From Anaerolineae bacterium (GTDB lineage: Bacteria > Chloroflexota > Anaerolineae > Aggregatilineales > Phototrophicaceae), in contig JAJEGA010000001.1 of assembly GCA_022820125.1 (NCBI GenBank), forward strand, positions 1 through 64,000: a DNA stretch of 64,000 nucleotides, given 5' to 3'. Positions 1-9,324 of this stretch are shown one piece after another. How positions within the stretch are numbered: the stretch's first letter is position 1; each line of letters begins with the position of its first letter. The notes below the pieces were generated by a model. The model made no database searches. It was given only the letters and a program-made list of their open reading frames with translations, and was not told where the DNA came from. The position numbers and the translations under genes are program-made.

Positions 1-1089
1 TTGCAGATTATCGAATGTATACTGCGTTTGCGGTGGATCAACTCGTTTCAGAATGCGATTGCCAGTCGGCGGATCCAATCGCAGGCGGTAGCGGTCAGCG
101 CCATCGACGGTATCCCAGGCAACCGTGTTGCCCGACAGCACACGGAAGTTCTGCGGCGCTGGCAATCGAATAAGCCCTGAATGAATGGCTGTGGCTGTCG
201 GGCTAGTCGTCGCTGTCGGGCTAGTCGTCGCAGTCGGACTGTTCGTCGCTGTTGGACTGTGAGTGGCAGTGGGCCTTGGCGTCAATGTGTCAGTGGCTGT
301 GTTCGTGGCTGTTGGCGTATTGGTGGCCGTGCTGGTTGGCGTCGGTGAAGCAGTGCTGGTAGCTGTTGGCGTACTGGTAGCAGTATTCGTCGCTGTGGCG
401 ACGCTGGGAATCGTTATTGAGATGAACTTAGACCATCGGCCTTGCAATTCGTAGTTCTGTCCATCTCCTTGCGCGCTGACTTGCACCCAATACGTCACGC
501 CAGCCGGAAAGTTTGTCAAGGTCAGTTCGGTTTGCGGCGCAATCACGCTCGCCTTGTGCGTCTCGTCTCCGCCTGTAATGAACAGCGCGTAGGATACCGC
601 CCCGAACACCGGATCCCAAGCTACGGTCGCGCCAGAAAGCAGGCGTAAATTCTGCGGCGTGCCGATGCCTCGCAGGAAGACTCTGGTCGGCGTAGGGCTG
701 GGCGTGGTAGTAGGGGTGCTGGTCGGCGTGGCGGTTGGGCGAGGACGAATCAGGTAGTAGAGCGAGCTAAAAGGGCTATCTTCGTATTGCGACGGATCGC
801 CTGAAATGGCTTGGATGTCTGTGAAGTACGTGTAGTCATATTGCAATCCGCTTAAGTCAAATCTGTTCTGCGAAACCTCGACAGTGATTCTGTCCCGATC
901 GCTGATGCCCAGCCGGCGGACGCGATAGCCGCTGGCATGTTCAATCGCGTCCCAATGCAGGGCGTCGTCATAAACGTCGAAGTTTCGGACATCGGGCCAG
1001 GGGAGCTGGGGCGTCTGGGCTTGGACTTGGATGAAAGACAAGAGGAGTACAACTGTTTGAAATGCAATCAGTAAAGGCTTGCGCGGCAC
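1..1089 (-). CDS. Secreted Fn3-like protein with Thr-Pro-rich linkers (partial, runs off left edge)
   Basis: The frame is open for all 363 codons from a GTG at 1089 to the window edge. GGAG lies 7 nt before the GTG. Residues 1-25 are a signal peptide (hydrophobic core, AQA cleavage site). Three Fn3-like repeats follow, each with a pattern like PQNLRLLSGATVAWDPV..Y: about 30-85, 118-200 and from about 300. They are separated by linkers of Thr/Pro/Ala/Ser/Asn repeats, including near-perfect 18-nt tandem units. Such architecture is typical of secreted surface or extracellular proteins of Chloroflexota. No catalytic domain is visible in the part present. The promoter at 1152-1179 fits this gene. 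Reading the direct strand of the linker gives a Val/Ala-rich pseudo-protein that should be ignored. Confidence 0.8.
   Translation of the reverse strand, partial: MPRKPLLIAFQTVVLLLSFIQVQAQTPQLPWPDVRNFDVYDDALHWDAIEHASGYRVRRLGISDRDRITVEVSQNRFDLSGLQYDYTYFTDIQAISGDPSQYEDSPFSSLYYLIRPRPTATPTSTPTTTPSPTPTRVFLRGIGTPQNLRLLSGATVAWDPVFGAVSYALFITGGDETHKASVIAPQTELTLTNFPAGVTYWVQVSAQGDGQNYELQGRWSKFISITIPSVATATNTATSTPTATSTASPTPTSTATNTPTATNTATDTLTPRPTATHSPTATNSPTATTSPTATTSPTATAIHSGLIRLPAPQNFRVLSGNTVAWDTVDGADRYRLRLDPPTGNRILKRVDPPQTQYTFDNLQ
179..412. repeat. Degenerate tandem repeat encoding Thr-Pro linker
   Basis: Short units (for example GCTGTCGGGCTAGTCGTC, repeated nearly exactly at about 192-230) with 6- and 18-nt periodicity. 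On the minus strand they encode SPTATTSPTATT-type peptide. A shorter TPTSTPTTTPSPTPT linker is encoded at about 690-745. Confidence 0.75.
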
Positions 1090-1151
1090 AATGCTTCTCC
1101 ATGAGTGTTGCGACGAGTAAATGATGCAACAAGCCTTGATTCAAGACAGAT

Positions 1152-1179
1152 ATTATAAAGTGGAAATCAATAAACACAA
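1152..1179 (-). promoter_or_regulatory. Sigma70-like promoter for the Fn3-like gene
   Basis: On the minus strand TTGTGT (1179-1174), a 16-nt spacer, and a perfect TATAAT (1157-1152). The predicted start is near 1145, giving a leader of about 55 nt to the GTG at 1089. It lies inside the non-homologous tail of the truncated permease frame, which supports that tail being non-coding. Confidence 0.55.
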
Positions 1180-1261
1180 GGGCTCTATCGCGATACGCAA
1201 AAACTACTAAAGCAATACGGTCTAACACAAATTGGATGCAAGTCACGTTCGTCAATCGGTT

Positions 1262-1648
1262 TAGTTGACGTCCATTGCCCAAACCCACTATCGCGCCCAG
1301 CGCCAGCGCAATCAAGATCGCCGGGATCACCAACTCGTCGCGCCCATTCGTGAAATCAGCCACAACAATCGAAGTCATAATGAAGATGCCGCCGATGGAC
1401 AAATCCAAGCCGGCGACCAGCAGAATCATCGTCTGGCCGATCGCCACAACGCCAAGCTGCGACGCCTGCCGCATCACCACCGCGATGGTGTTGACATCAT
1501 AGAGCCGCGGCGTCAAAACAGTAGCGGCGAGCAGCAGCGCCACCAGGGCGATATACACGCCGTAATTGGCGATGAACAGCCGCAGCCGCCAGCGCCAGTC
1601 ACTGATTCCTGTCGTTGATTCGTAGGGCTTTGCGACGCTCATGCGCAA
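1262..1648 (-). pseudogene. Truncated ribose/sugar ABC permease (RbsC-like remnant)
   Basis: Residues 1-129 look like the N-terminal third of a BPD_transp_2 (RbsC/XylH-type) permease: a first membrane helix, then VVAIGQTMILLVAGLDLSIG, the characteristic family motif, and a further helix ending GAIVGLGNG. After that point homology stops, and the open frame continues to 968 with unrelated, Cys/Pro-rich sequence that overlaps the promoter and start of the next gene. Normal family members are about 310-340 residues. No ATPase or binding protein for this system is adjacent. Read as a decayed fragment; a sequencing join is the alternative. Confidence 0.65.
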
Positions 1649-1704
1649 TCCTGATACGCGCGCCGGGCAGCGAGCGCGGTCAATTCACAGCGATTTGCCA
1701 TACG

Positions 1705-2220
1705 CTAATGCGGGGCGGCCGGCGCATCCTGATCATCGAGATATTTCGCCGCCCACTCGACGCCTTCCCAAGAAATCGTCTTCTCGGGCCTGATCTTGAC
1801 CAGGTAACGCGGACGCGAGCGAGAAGGCTCCAGATATTCGGGACCGCGCTCGCCCAAATATTTCACCGACATCCGACGCCCGATTTCCAGCCACTCGCCG
1901 TGCATCAGCGCCGGTCCCTCGACGACTTCCGCCGGACCGCGAAGTAAAACCCGGGTATAAGGGCTGCTGTCTTTGGCGCAAGACACCGAACAGCGCGGAT
2001 AACGCAGCAGATGCTGGGCGAAGACGGTTTTCGCGCGTGGGATAATCCACATGGATTCACCGTCCCATTCTTGCCAGACGGGCGTGACATAAGGATCGCC
2101 CTTGCTGTCAACGGTGGCGACCCGCGCGACTACCGGACCATCAAGGAACTCCTGGATTTCCTCGGCGTTCAGCGCTCGCATCTTGCCCATCCACTCGGGG
2201 TACTTTCTTTCCGCGCTCAT
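1705..2220 (-). CDS. PPOX-type split-barrel flavin/F420-binding protein
   Basis: 171 residues. The region GPVVARVATVDSKGDPYVTP followed by VWQEWDGESMWI is the classic start of the pyridoxamine-phosphate-oxidase-like split beta-barrel, which binds FMN, F420 or heme. The start at 2220 (MSAERKYPEW) is preferred over an ATG 18 nt upstream because AAAGGG sits 8 nt before it. The substrate cannot be told from sequence. It is transcribed away from the VOC-type gene region with only short gaps, so co-transcription with 2350-3120 is possible. Confidence 0.7.
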   Translation of the reverse strand: MSAERKYPEWMGKMRALNAEEIQEFLDGPVVARVATVDSKGDPYVTPVWQEWDGESMWIIPRAKTVFAQHLLRYPRCSVSCAKDSSPYTRVLLRGPAEVVEGPALMHGEWLEIGRRMSVKYLGERGPEYLEPSRSRPRYLVKIRPEKTISWEGVEWAAKYLDDQDAPAAPH

Positions 2221-2349
2221 AAGCAGCCCTTTCCACATGTGAGTTTTATCAACAAAAGACTATCTCGGCTGCCAGCGCAAACCGTCAGCCGCTTTCAGCC
2301 AGAGTATATCCAATGTTGCGGGGGCTGCCAAAATTGACACGCTTGCGGT

Positions 2350-3120
2350 CTAGGCAAATTCGATGCGCGCGCCCCCCGCTTCGACCGGATCGACGGTCTG
2401 CTTTGCGCCGGACGTCTTGAAGCGAATCCGATAAGGCAACGGTCGATTCCGCGTGATATGCTCATGCAGCGGGCTGCTCTCGTCATCCGGCGTCAAGTAT
2501 TCCAGCCGATGTGCCCCAACCTCGAATACGACGCCGGACGCCCGGAGCGAATCATCGCGAACAGCCTCGCCCTTTACACCTAGAGTTGCGCTCATGATCC
2601 GCCGCGCCAAGCCGAGATCTTTGGCAGCCAGGGTGATCGCGTCGATGCCGGCGACGCCATTCCTGTGCTTATTCTCTTTGGGAACGCGTTCTTCGCGCGG
2701 CGTCTCGTCTTCAATGATAAAGGGGATCATCCCTTGATACTGTCCGTAGATTTCATTGTTCAGCCATGACAGGTGAAATCCGTCATAGCGGACGCGGCTC
2801 AAGCCCACCAGCGGGCTCATTTCGACGCCCTGCGCCTCAAAGACGGCATAATCGGCGCGAATATCGTCGGTCTGCATGCAGAAGTCGATCAAGCCGCCGC
2901 CTCTGCTGCGCGCCGCATCCCACCAGTAATGCTTGGGGCTGTCCTCATAAAAAGACAGCAGCTCGATATAAGCGCCATCCTGAAGCCCGATCAAGGTATT
3001 GTAGGAGCCGATCGGGTGGCGTCCGCCGCCGACCACGTTGAAACCCAGCGCCTCAAAGGCAGACCTGAGCTCATCCAAGTCGGGACCCGCAATGACGATG
3101 TGATCAATGCCCAAGAGCAT
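2350..3120 (-). CDS. VOC/glyoxalase-fold protein (Glyoxalase_3-like)
   Basis: 256 residues beginning MLLGIDHIVIAGPDLDE, the standard opening of a vicinal-oxygen-chelate module, with YIELLSFYED ending the first beta-alpha-beta-beta-beta unit. A second module begins near residue 155 (GIDAITLAAKDL) and ends RLEYLTPDD. The first His and the Glu of each half could chelate a metal. The family includes dioxygenases, lyases and non-enzymatic members, so no reaction is assigned. It faces the divergent metallo-hydrolase at 3241. Confidence 0.75.
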   Translation of the reverse strand: MLLGIDHIVIAGPDLDELRSAFEALGFNVVGGGRHPIGSYNTLIGLQDGAYIELLSFYEDSPKHYWWDAARSRGGGLIDFCMQTDDIRADYAVFEAQGVEMSPLVGLSRVRYDGFHLSWLNNEIYGQYQGMIPFIIEDETPREERVPKENKHRNGVAGIDAITLAAKDLGLARRIMSATLGVKGEAVRDDSLRASGVVFEVGAHRLEYLTPDDESSPLHEHITRNRPLPYRIRFKTSGAKQTVDPVEAGGARIEFA

Positions 3121-3240
3121 GCGCCGCTTCCTTTCGCTAAGAGCAATTGCGCGAGTATATCACGCCAAGCTCCGTGATTCCTTGACGATTGCCCGCGATT
3201 AAGTTCTATTTGTAGCTGTCTGGTCATTTGGAGAATGATG

Positions 3241-3987
3241 ATGAAACTGACGAGCGACTTACACGTTGTCGGCGGCGGCTACTTTGGCTTCGGCATTTCG
3301 GGGCGGCTGGACTGCCACGTTTTCGTGCTCAACAGCGGCTCGGAGTTAGCGCTGGTTGATCCCGGCATGGGCATGGACCGCGACTTCGACACCATCCTGG
3401 ACAATATCCGCGCAGACGGCTTGGACCCCGGCAAGATCCGCAAGCTGATCCTGACGCACTACCATTGCGATCATGTCGGCGCCGCCGCCGAAGCACAGCA
3501 GCGACTTGATGTTGAAGTCTACTCATCGGCATTTGCCGCGCCCGTCATCAGGGAGGCTGACGAAAAAGCGGTCGCCCTTGATGTCGCCAAAGCGGCCAAC
3601 TTCTTCCCGGCCGATTTCCAGCTGCCGCCTTGCCCGGTGGATGTGGAACTGGTCGAAGGCGATTTGGTCAACATCGGCAATCTGGAATTGGAGACTTTTG
3701 AGACGCCGGGCCACTGCGACGGCCATTTGAGCTTCCTCATGCGCGGCGGCGACCGCACCTACCTGCTTGGCGCCGACCTCGTCTTCTGGGGCGGCAAAGT
3801 CGTCTGGCAGAACATCCACGACTGCCGCATTGATGCCTACGCCGACAGCATGTTCAAAATGGAGAAACACGATTTCGACGCGCTTGTTCCGGGGCATCTG
3901 CAAATCTCATTGCGTGAGGGCAAGGCGCATTTGGATGCGGCCTGCGCGGCGTTCAGGCAGCTGGCTGTCCCGCCGAATTTGCTTTGA
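3241..3987 (+). CDS. Metallo-beta-lactamase-fold hydrolase
   Basis: About 248 residues with the HxHxDH metal motif in LTHYHCDHVGAAA (near residue 80), a downstream ETPGHCDGHLSF His, the Asp in LLGADLVFWGG and a final VPGHL His. This is the full ligand set of a di-zinc or di-iron glyoxalase-II/lactonase-like enzyme. Three ATGs run together at 3235, 3238 and 3241; GGAG just upstream gives the best spacing to 3241. The substrate is unknown; lactonase or thioester hydrolase roles are both possible. Confidence 0.8.
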   Translation: MKLTSDLHVVGGGYFGFGISGRLDCHVFVLNSGSELALVDPGMGMDRDFDTILDNIRADGLDPGKIRKLILTHYHCDHVGAAAEAQQRLDVEVYSSAFAAPVIREADEKAVALDVAKAANFFPADFQLPPCPVDVELVEGDLVNIGNLELETFETPGHCDGHLSFLMRGGDRTYLLGADLVFWGGKVVWQNIHDCRIDAYADSMFKMEKHDFDALVPGHLQISLREGKAHLDAACAAFRQLAVPPNLL

Positions 3988-4131
3988 CCAGATTCAACCG
4001 CCGCCTCGTTAGGATTAGCCCCGTTTGTGATTGCTTGAATTCTTTGCGCCGGGTGGCGAAGCGGGGTAATATCGGTCGGTCAGTAATTTGAAGTTTGACA
4101 GTTCGCATTTGTCGGTATTCAGAAAGGGTCA

Positions 4132-5388
4132 ATGAAAATGTATTCGCGCAAATCTATCCAGCTTGTACTCGCATTAGTGTTGATTTTGGGCAGCCTGCCG
4201 CTTGCCGCGCAAGACGACCAAATTAACATGACGATGTGGGTGCGCGCAATCAACTTCCAAACGCAGGAGTTGGTTGACCAGTGGAACGCCAACAACGACA
4301 GTCAAATTGAATTGACCGTCATCCCGTCCGGCGAATTTGTCACCAAGATGGGCGCCGCCATCGCCGCCGGCGAACCGCCCGACATCGCCAGCATCGATCT
4401 AATCTACACACCGGCTTTCGCTTCCGCCGGGCAATTGGTAGACATTACTGAATTCGTCAGGGCGCTCCCCTACGCCGACGACTTGACTCCCGCGCACATG
4501 AATTTGGGGCTTTATGAGGGGCGCAATTACGCCGTGCCAACTGCCGTAGACGGCTCTTTCATGGCTTTTAATGTCGATCTGTTTGAGCAAGCGGGATTGG
4601 ATCCCGAGAATCCGCCTTCAAATTGGGACGAATTCCTGGAGGCGGCGCGCGCCATCAACGACCTGGGCGACGATATTTACGGCTATTGGTTCTCGATGGG
4701 CTGCGCCGGTTGCAACGCCTTCACATTCTTGCCCTTTATTTGGGCCAGCGGTGGCGACGTGCTCAGCGATGATTACTCCGAAGCCACCATCGCCGACGAC
4801 CCGATCGTGCGCGAGGCGCTTGAGTTATACAACACGATCTGGGAAGAAGGCTTGGTGCCCGAAGGCGCAAGCATAGACAACGGCAGCAACTTCGTAAGCG
4901 CCTTCACCGGCGGCAATATCGGTATGGCGCCATTGGGAAATTTCGCGCTGTCGCTGTTCTACAACGATCATCCCGACTTGAACTTCGATATTTTCCATAT
5001 CCCGGGTAAAGACGGTGGCGCAGCTTCCTTTGGCGGGGGCGATGTCATCGCCATACCCAGCGGCACCGAGCATGCCGAGGAAGCCTGGCGCTTCATCGAA
5101 TGGACCATGAGCGACGACCCGCAGATTGAGATCTATGCCGCTAACGGTCAGATTCCAGTTCGCCTCGCGCTTGTCGACAACAAATATTTCGAAGGCGACG
5201 AGCGCCAGTCCATTGCCGCCAGCGCTTTGGCTGTGGGGCATACACCCTACACAACGGTCTATAACGACCTGTTCAACGACCCCAACGGTCCCTGGCTGGA
5301 GATGCTGCAAGTTGCGATTCTGGACGGCGACATCGACGGCGCGCTTGAACTCGGCCAAGAACGCTTCACCCAGATCATGGAGGGTTAA
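4132..5388 (+). CDS. CUT1 sugar ABC transporter substrate-binding protein (system 1)
   Basis: 418 residues. It has a Sec signal peptide (KSIQLVLALVLILGSLPLAA, cleavage near AQD) without a lipobox Cys. The body follows the SBP_bac_1 family: a LTVIPSGEFVTKM start, PDIASIDLIYTPAFASAGQL, and a C-terminal AWRFIEWTMS segment. AAAGGG precedes the ATG. Two permeases follow after about 220 nt and two GH127 enzymes after them, so the ligand is probably an oligosaccharide released from an arabinose-containing glycan (inference from context). Confidence 0.88.
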   Translation: MKMYSRKSIQLVLALVLILGSLPLAAQDDQINMTMWVRAINFQTQELVDQWNANNDSQIELTVIPSGEFVTKMGAAIAAGEPPDIASIDLIYTPAFASAGQLVDITEFVRALPYADDLTPAHMNLGLYEGRNYAVPTAVDGSFMAFNVDLFEQAGLDPENPPSNWDEFLEAARAINDLGDDIYGYWFSMGCAGCNAFTFLPFIWASGGDVLSDDYSEATIADDPIVREALELYNTIWEEGLVPEGASIDNGSNFVSAFTGGNIGMAPLGNFALSLFYNDHPDLNFDIFHIPGKDGGAASFGGGDVIAIPSGTEHAEEAWRFIEWTMSDDPQIEIYAANGQIPVRLALVDNKYFEGDERQSIAASALAVGHTPYTTVYNDLFNDPNGPWLEMLQVAILDGDIDGALELGQERFTQIMEG

Positions 5389-5404
5389 CCACTCTGCTTG
5401 CGAG

Positions 5405-5439
5405 CGCCTGCCTGATCGGACGACATCTTGGCGGGCGCT
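5405..5439 (+). terminator. Possible attenuating hairpin after the binding-protein gene
   Basis: GCGCCTGCC pairs with GGCGGGCGC across a 17-nt loop, followed by TTCAATTTCG. Such hairpins between a binding-protein gene and its permeases commonly lower downstream expression. There is no proper T-run, so it may be weak or only stabilise mRNA. Confidence 0.3.
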
Positions 5440-5457
5440 TCAATTTCGTTCGATACT

Positions 5458-5550
5458 TGTAGGGGCGTCGCATCGTGACGCCCTTCAGGCCATGTTGAGC
5501 GCGTTTCAGCGGGTCGCGCAGGTCGCGTAGACATTAACCGCCGACACTAA
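5458..5550. repeat. Dispersed repeat cluster: palindrome family A plus family B (reverse orientation)
   Basis: 5458-5483 is a family A palindrome (TGTAGGGGCGTC, short loop, GACGCCC). 5511-5550 is a family B copy in reverse orientation: its reverse complement reads AGTGTCGGCGGTTAATGTCT followed by ACGCGACCTGCGCGACCC. Both lie in the gap between the binding-protein and permease genes of system 1. Confidence 0.7.
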
Positions 5551-5606
5551 CCGTCAAACGCCCCTGCAGGTTCTCCGGGATTGCAGCGCCAGGAAAGATC
5601 CAACCC

Positions 5607-6506
5607 TTGCATAAGCAGACCGCGTTGTTGAATCTCAGCTGGGAACAGCGCCGCAAACTGACGGGCTTGCTCTTTGTTTTGCCGACCGTCGCCTTCGTGA
5701 CGGTTTTTTTCATCATCCCGCTGATTATGACCATTTATATGTCTTTTCATGACTGGCCCCTGTTCGGCGAACGCGCCCACATCGGCTTGGAGAATTATCA
5801 GGAGCTTGGCAAAGACCGGCAGTATCTCAAAAGCCTTGACTTCACCTTCCGCTACACCGCTCTGGTCACGCCGCCCATCTTTATTTTAGGGTTCATATTG
5901 GCGTCATTGGTGCGCCGCAATATCCCTTATATCGGCATATTTCGCACCATCTTCTTTTTGCCGGTGGTGATCGGCTTGGGCGTCTCGAGCCTGCTCTGGG
6001 TATGGATGCTTGACGATCGCATTGGCGTCTTCAATAAGATCCTGCTGGACCTGAACCTCGTCCCAAAGGCGCAGCTCTTTCTGGGAAGACCCAACACGGC
6101 GATGAATGTCATCATACTGTCGGTGGTCTGGAAGACGGTCGGCTTCACCATGATCTTGCTGCTGGCCGGCTTGCAGGCAATCCCCGACGAACTGTACGAA
6201 TCAGCCGAGGTCGACGGCGCTGGCTATTTCAGGAAGCTGATTTACATCACCTTGCCACTAATGCGCCGCTTTATCGCGCTGGCGCTGATCTTGTCCGTCA
6301 TTGGCTCGGTGCTGTCCTTTGATCAGTTTTACATCATGACGCGCGGCGGACCGCGCAACAGCACGATTTCGATTGTCTTCTGGATATTCAACAACTCCTT
6401 CACCTACTTCAAGATGGGTTACGGCGCCGCTATGTCCATCGTCTTGCTGGGTATCTTGGTCGCGCTGACAGGTTTGCAGCTGTATGTCCTGCGGGAGAAG
6501 GATTAG
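5607..6506 (+). CDS. CUT1 sugar ABC permease, MalF-type (system 1)
   Basis: 299 residues from a TTG start with AGGAAAG 9 nt upstream. About six membrane helices are visible, starting with LLFVLPTVAFVTVFFIIPLI. The cytoplasmic EAA-type loop reads ELYESAEVDGAGYFRKLIYI, which docks the ATPase. It directly precedes its partner permease (adjacent stop and start codons). No ATPase gene is in this operon. Confidence 0.9.
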   Translation: MHKQTALLNLSWEQRRKLTGLLFVLPTVAFVTVFFIIPLIMTIYMSFHDWPLFGERAHIGLENYQELGKDRQYLKSLDFTFRYTALVTPPIFILGFILASLVRRNIPYIGIFRTIFFLPVVIGLGVSSLLWVWMLDDRIGVFNKILLDLNLVPKAQLFLGRPNTAMNVIILSVVWKTVGFTMILLLAGLQAIPDELYESAEVDGAGYFRKLIYITLPLMRRFIALALILSVIGSVLSFDQFYIMTRGGPRNSTISIVFWIFNNSFTYFKMGYGAAMSIVLLGILVALTGLQLYVLREKD

Positions 6507-7403
6507 ATGACCGCGCCTGCCATAGACGCCCGAGCCGAACGTTCCCAGCAGGAATTACGCCAACTGCGGCGCCGCCTCATGTTGACGCTGCGTTATGTGG
6601 CGCTCATTATTTTCGCAATCCTTTTCCTCTTTCCCATCGCCTGGTCATTTATCAATTCGATAAAACTGCCCTCGGAAGCGCTGGCGGTGCCGCCGACCTA
6701 TCTGCCCTCCCAAATCTCCCTGAAAAACTACGAAGAGCTCACCACTTACGGGAAGATCGGCATCGCCCAGCATGTTTACAACAGCACGGTTGTCGCGCTG
6801 ATTACGGTGGCGGGCAGCGTAATCCTCAGCACCTTGGGCGGCTACGGATTCGCCCGCTTCGATTTCCCTGCCAAGAATGTCTTGTTCGTCATGGTGCTTT
6901 CCACCTTGATGATCCCCTTCCAATCAATCTTGATTCCGCTGTTTGTCATGATTGTGCGGATCGACCTGCACGACACGCTCTTCGGGCTCTCGCTTGTATA
7001 CATCACGTTTCAGCTTCCCTTCGGCATCTTCCTGATGCGCAACAGTTTTCTGGCTGTGCCGCATGAAATCGAAGAGTCGGCGCTGCTGGATGGCTGCAGT
7101 TCGTTAAGCATTCTCTATCGCCTGATGCTGCGGCTGGTGCTGCCGGGCATCGTCACTGTAGCCATTTACGCCTTCATCAATTCGTGGAACGAATTTCTCG
7201 CCGCGTTGATCTTCATGTCCGACCAGGACAACTTCACGCTGCCTGTTTTTCTCACGACAATTCGTTATGGCATCTGGGGAGACGTGAATTGGGGGGCGCT
7301 GCAGGCGGGCGTCATCGTCAGCATTATTCCGAGCTTGGTGATTTTCCTGGCGCTGCAGCGTTATTACATGGACGGCTTGATGGGCGGCGCCGTCAAGAAC
7401 TGA
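6507..7403 (+). CDS. CUT1 sugar ABC permease, MalG-type (system 1)
   Basis: 298 residues. The start ATG directly follows the TAG of the previous gene, so translation is probably coupled. Typical MalG layout: cytoplasmic N terminus, six helices, the EAA loop EIEESALLDGCSSLSILYRL, and the C-terminal GLMGGAVK motif common to CUT1 MalG homologues. Confidence 0.9.
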   Translation: MTAPAIDARAERSQQELRQLRRRLMLTLRYVALIIFAILFLFPIAWSFINSIKLPSEALAVPPTYLPSQISLKNYEELTTYGKIGIAQHVYNSTVVALITVAGSVILSTLGGYGFARFDFPAKNVLFVMVLSTLMIPFQSILIPLFVMIVRIDLHDTLFGLSLVYITFQLPFGIFLMRNSFLAVPHEIEESALLDGCSSLSILYRLMLRLVLPGIVTVAIYAFINSWNEFLAALIFMSDQDNFTLPVFLTTIRYGIWGDVNWGALQAGVIVSIIPSLVIFLALQRYYMDGLMGGAVKN

Positions 7404-7428
7404 AAACTGTCAAGCGCAAAGGCGTCAA

Positions 7429-9324
7429 ATGGATAAGCTCCCGCAAAATCGCGAACCTCTGTACCCCGCCGCATTTCAGGCGCTGCCGCTGGGCGCCATC
7501 AAGCCGCGCGGCTGGCTGCTGAACCAGCTGCGCGTGCAAGCCAATGGCCTCACTGGTCATCTTGACGAGTTCTGGCCATACGTGAGGCCGGACAGTGGTT
7601 GGCTGGGCGGCGCTGGCGAATCCTGGGAGCGCGGTCCCTATTTTCTGGACGGCTTGCTGCCCCTCGCTCACCTGCTGGAAGACGAGCGCCTTCTAAACAA
7701 GGTCGAGCCATGGATTGAGTGGACCCTGAACAGCCAGGACGAGCGCGGCTATTTCGGTACGCGCGACCCCGACTGGTGGCCGCGGATGATTATGCTCAAG
7801 GTGCTGATGTCGCATTACGAAGCCACGGAAGACGCGCGCGTCTTGCGGCTGATGACCAATTACTTCCGCTATCAGCTGAGCGTTCTGCCCCTGAGACCCC
7901 TTTATCTTTGGGGCTGGGCGCGCGCAATGGACAACGTACTGGCGGTCCACTGGCTCTATAATTTCACCGGAGACGAATTCCTGCTGGACTTGGCGCAGCT
8001 GCTGATCGACAACACGCTCGATTGGCCCGACTTGCAAGCGAACTACAGCCTGCGCCACGCGCTGCCGCTGAAAGAGTGGAATCACGGGATGATGACGCAT
8101 GGCCCCAACAATGCGATGGGCGTCAAAGCCGGCGGCGTCTTTTATGTGCAGACGGGCAAAGCCTGGCACCACATGGCTTCGCGCCTCGGCATCGAGAACC
8201 TGATGCGGCATCACGGTCAGCCAAGCGGCATCTTCAGCTGCGACGAACATCTCAACGGCACATCGCCCACAAGCGGCGCCGAGCTATGCGCGGTCGCGGA
8301 GTTCATGTTCTCGCTGGAAGAATCGCTGCGGATTCTGGGCGATCCTTATTTCGGCGACCAGCTTGAGCGAGTAGCCTTCAACGCCTTCCCCGCCACCTTC
8401 ACGCCCGATATGTGGGCGCATCAATACGACCAGCAAGTCAATCAAGTTCTGGCGACAGTCGCCAAGCGAAACTGGACCGACAATTCCGACGAATCCAACC
8501 TCTTCGGTCTCGAGCCTCACTATGGCTGCTGCACCGCCAACATGCACCAAGCCTGGCCCAAATTCAGCAAGAGCCTATTCATGGCGACGCCCGGCGGCGG
8601 GCTTGCCGCGGTCGCCTATGCGCCCTGCCAGGTCACAACAAGGGTCGGCAAGGGCAGCCGCGCAACCATCGCCGTAACGACGGAGTATCCCTTCAAGGGC
8701 GATATTCAGTTTGACATAGAATTGGATTCGCCCTGCGAATTCGACTTCCAACTGCGCCTCCCGGATTGGGCGGACGAAGCCCGGCTTACGATCAACGGGC
8801 GGACAAGCCAGATACGCGCCGCCGGAACCTTTCATGTGATCCAGCGGCGGTGGTCATCGGGCGATAGCGTCACCCTCGAATTGCCGCTGGATGTGCGCTT
8901 GAGCAAGGGGCACAAGGGTTTGCTTTCTGTTTATCGCGGTCCGCTGCTATTCGGCTCACGAATCGATGAAGAGTGGAAACAGATCGCCGGCGAGCTCCCG
9001 CACGCCGATTGGGAGATTTATCCCAAGTCGGCTTGGAATTATGGCTTGATCCCGGATGATCTGACCGTGCTCGCCGGCCTCGCCGTGGAAGAAGCGACGC
9101 CGAGCGAAACGCCCTTCGCGACTGACGCGCCGCCAGTCACGCTAAGGGTTGCCGGGCGACGCCTGCCGCAATGGACGCTGCAAGACAATTCCGCCGCCGA
9201 TATTGACGCTGGTCCTCATCCCACTGCGGCGGCGACCGAAGAAATAACGCTGATTCCCTTTGGCTTAACTCAACTGAGAATCGCAGCATTCCCCATCGCG
9301 CAGCCGGAAAAGGATGACGCATGA
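7429..9324 (+). CDS. GH127/DUF1680-family glycosidase (first of pair)
   Basis: 631 residues of a beta-L-arabinofuranosidase-like (alpha/alpha)6-barrel protein with a C-terminal beta-sandwich. The zinc/catalytic-cysteine site known from GH127 enzymes (Glu-x-Cys plus Cys-Cys) is matched by ELC at residues 285-287 and GCC at 366-368 (YGCCTANMHQAWPK). There is no signal peptide, so it acts in the cytoplasm on imported oligosaccharide. It overlaps the next gene by 4 nt (ATGA). It is clearly diverged from its neighbour, so the two probably cleave different linkages. Confidence 0.82.
   Translation: MDKLPQNREPLYPAAFQALPLGAIKPRGWLLNQLRVQANGLTGHLDEFWPYVRPDSGWLGGAGESWERGPYFLDGLLPLAHLLEDERLLNKVEPWIEWTLNSQDERGYFGTRDPDWWPRMIMLKVLMSHYEATEDARVLRLMTNYFRYQLSVLPLRPLYLWGWARAMDNVLAVHWLYNFTGDEFLLDLAQLLIDNTLDWPDLQANYSLRHALPLKEWNHGMMTHGPNNAMGVKAGGVFYVQTGKAWHHMASRLGIENLMRHHGQPSGIFSCDEHLNGTSPTSGAELCAVAEFMFSLEESLRILGDPYFGDQLERVAFNAFPATFTPDMWAHQYDQQVNQVLATVAKRNWTDNSDESNLFGLEPHYGCCTANMHQAWPKFSKSLFMATPGGGLAAVAYAPCQVTTRVGKGSRATIAVTTEYPFKGDIQFDIELDSPCEFDFQLRLPDWADEARLTINGRTSQIRAAGTFHVIQRRWSSGDSVTLELPLDVRLSKGHKGLLSVYRGPLLFGSRIDEEWKQIAGELPHADWEIYPKSAWNYGLIPDDLTVLAGLAVEEATPSETPFATDAPPVTLRVAGRRLPQWTLQDNSAADIDAGPHPTAAATEEITLIPFGLTQLRIAAFPIAQPEKDDA

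Noticed and set aside
263-454. Val/Ala-rich direct-strand open frame over the linker repeats
   Set aside because: It is the reverse reading of the Thr-Pro linker of the minus-strand secreted protein, which has signal peptide, ribosome site, promoter and Fn3-like repeats.
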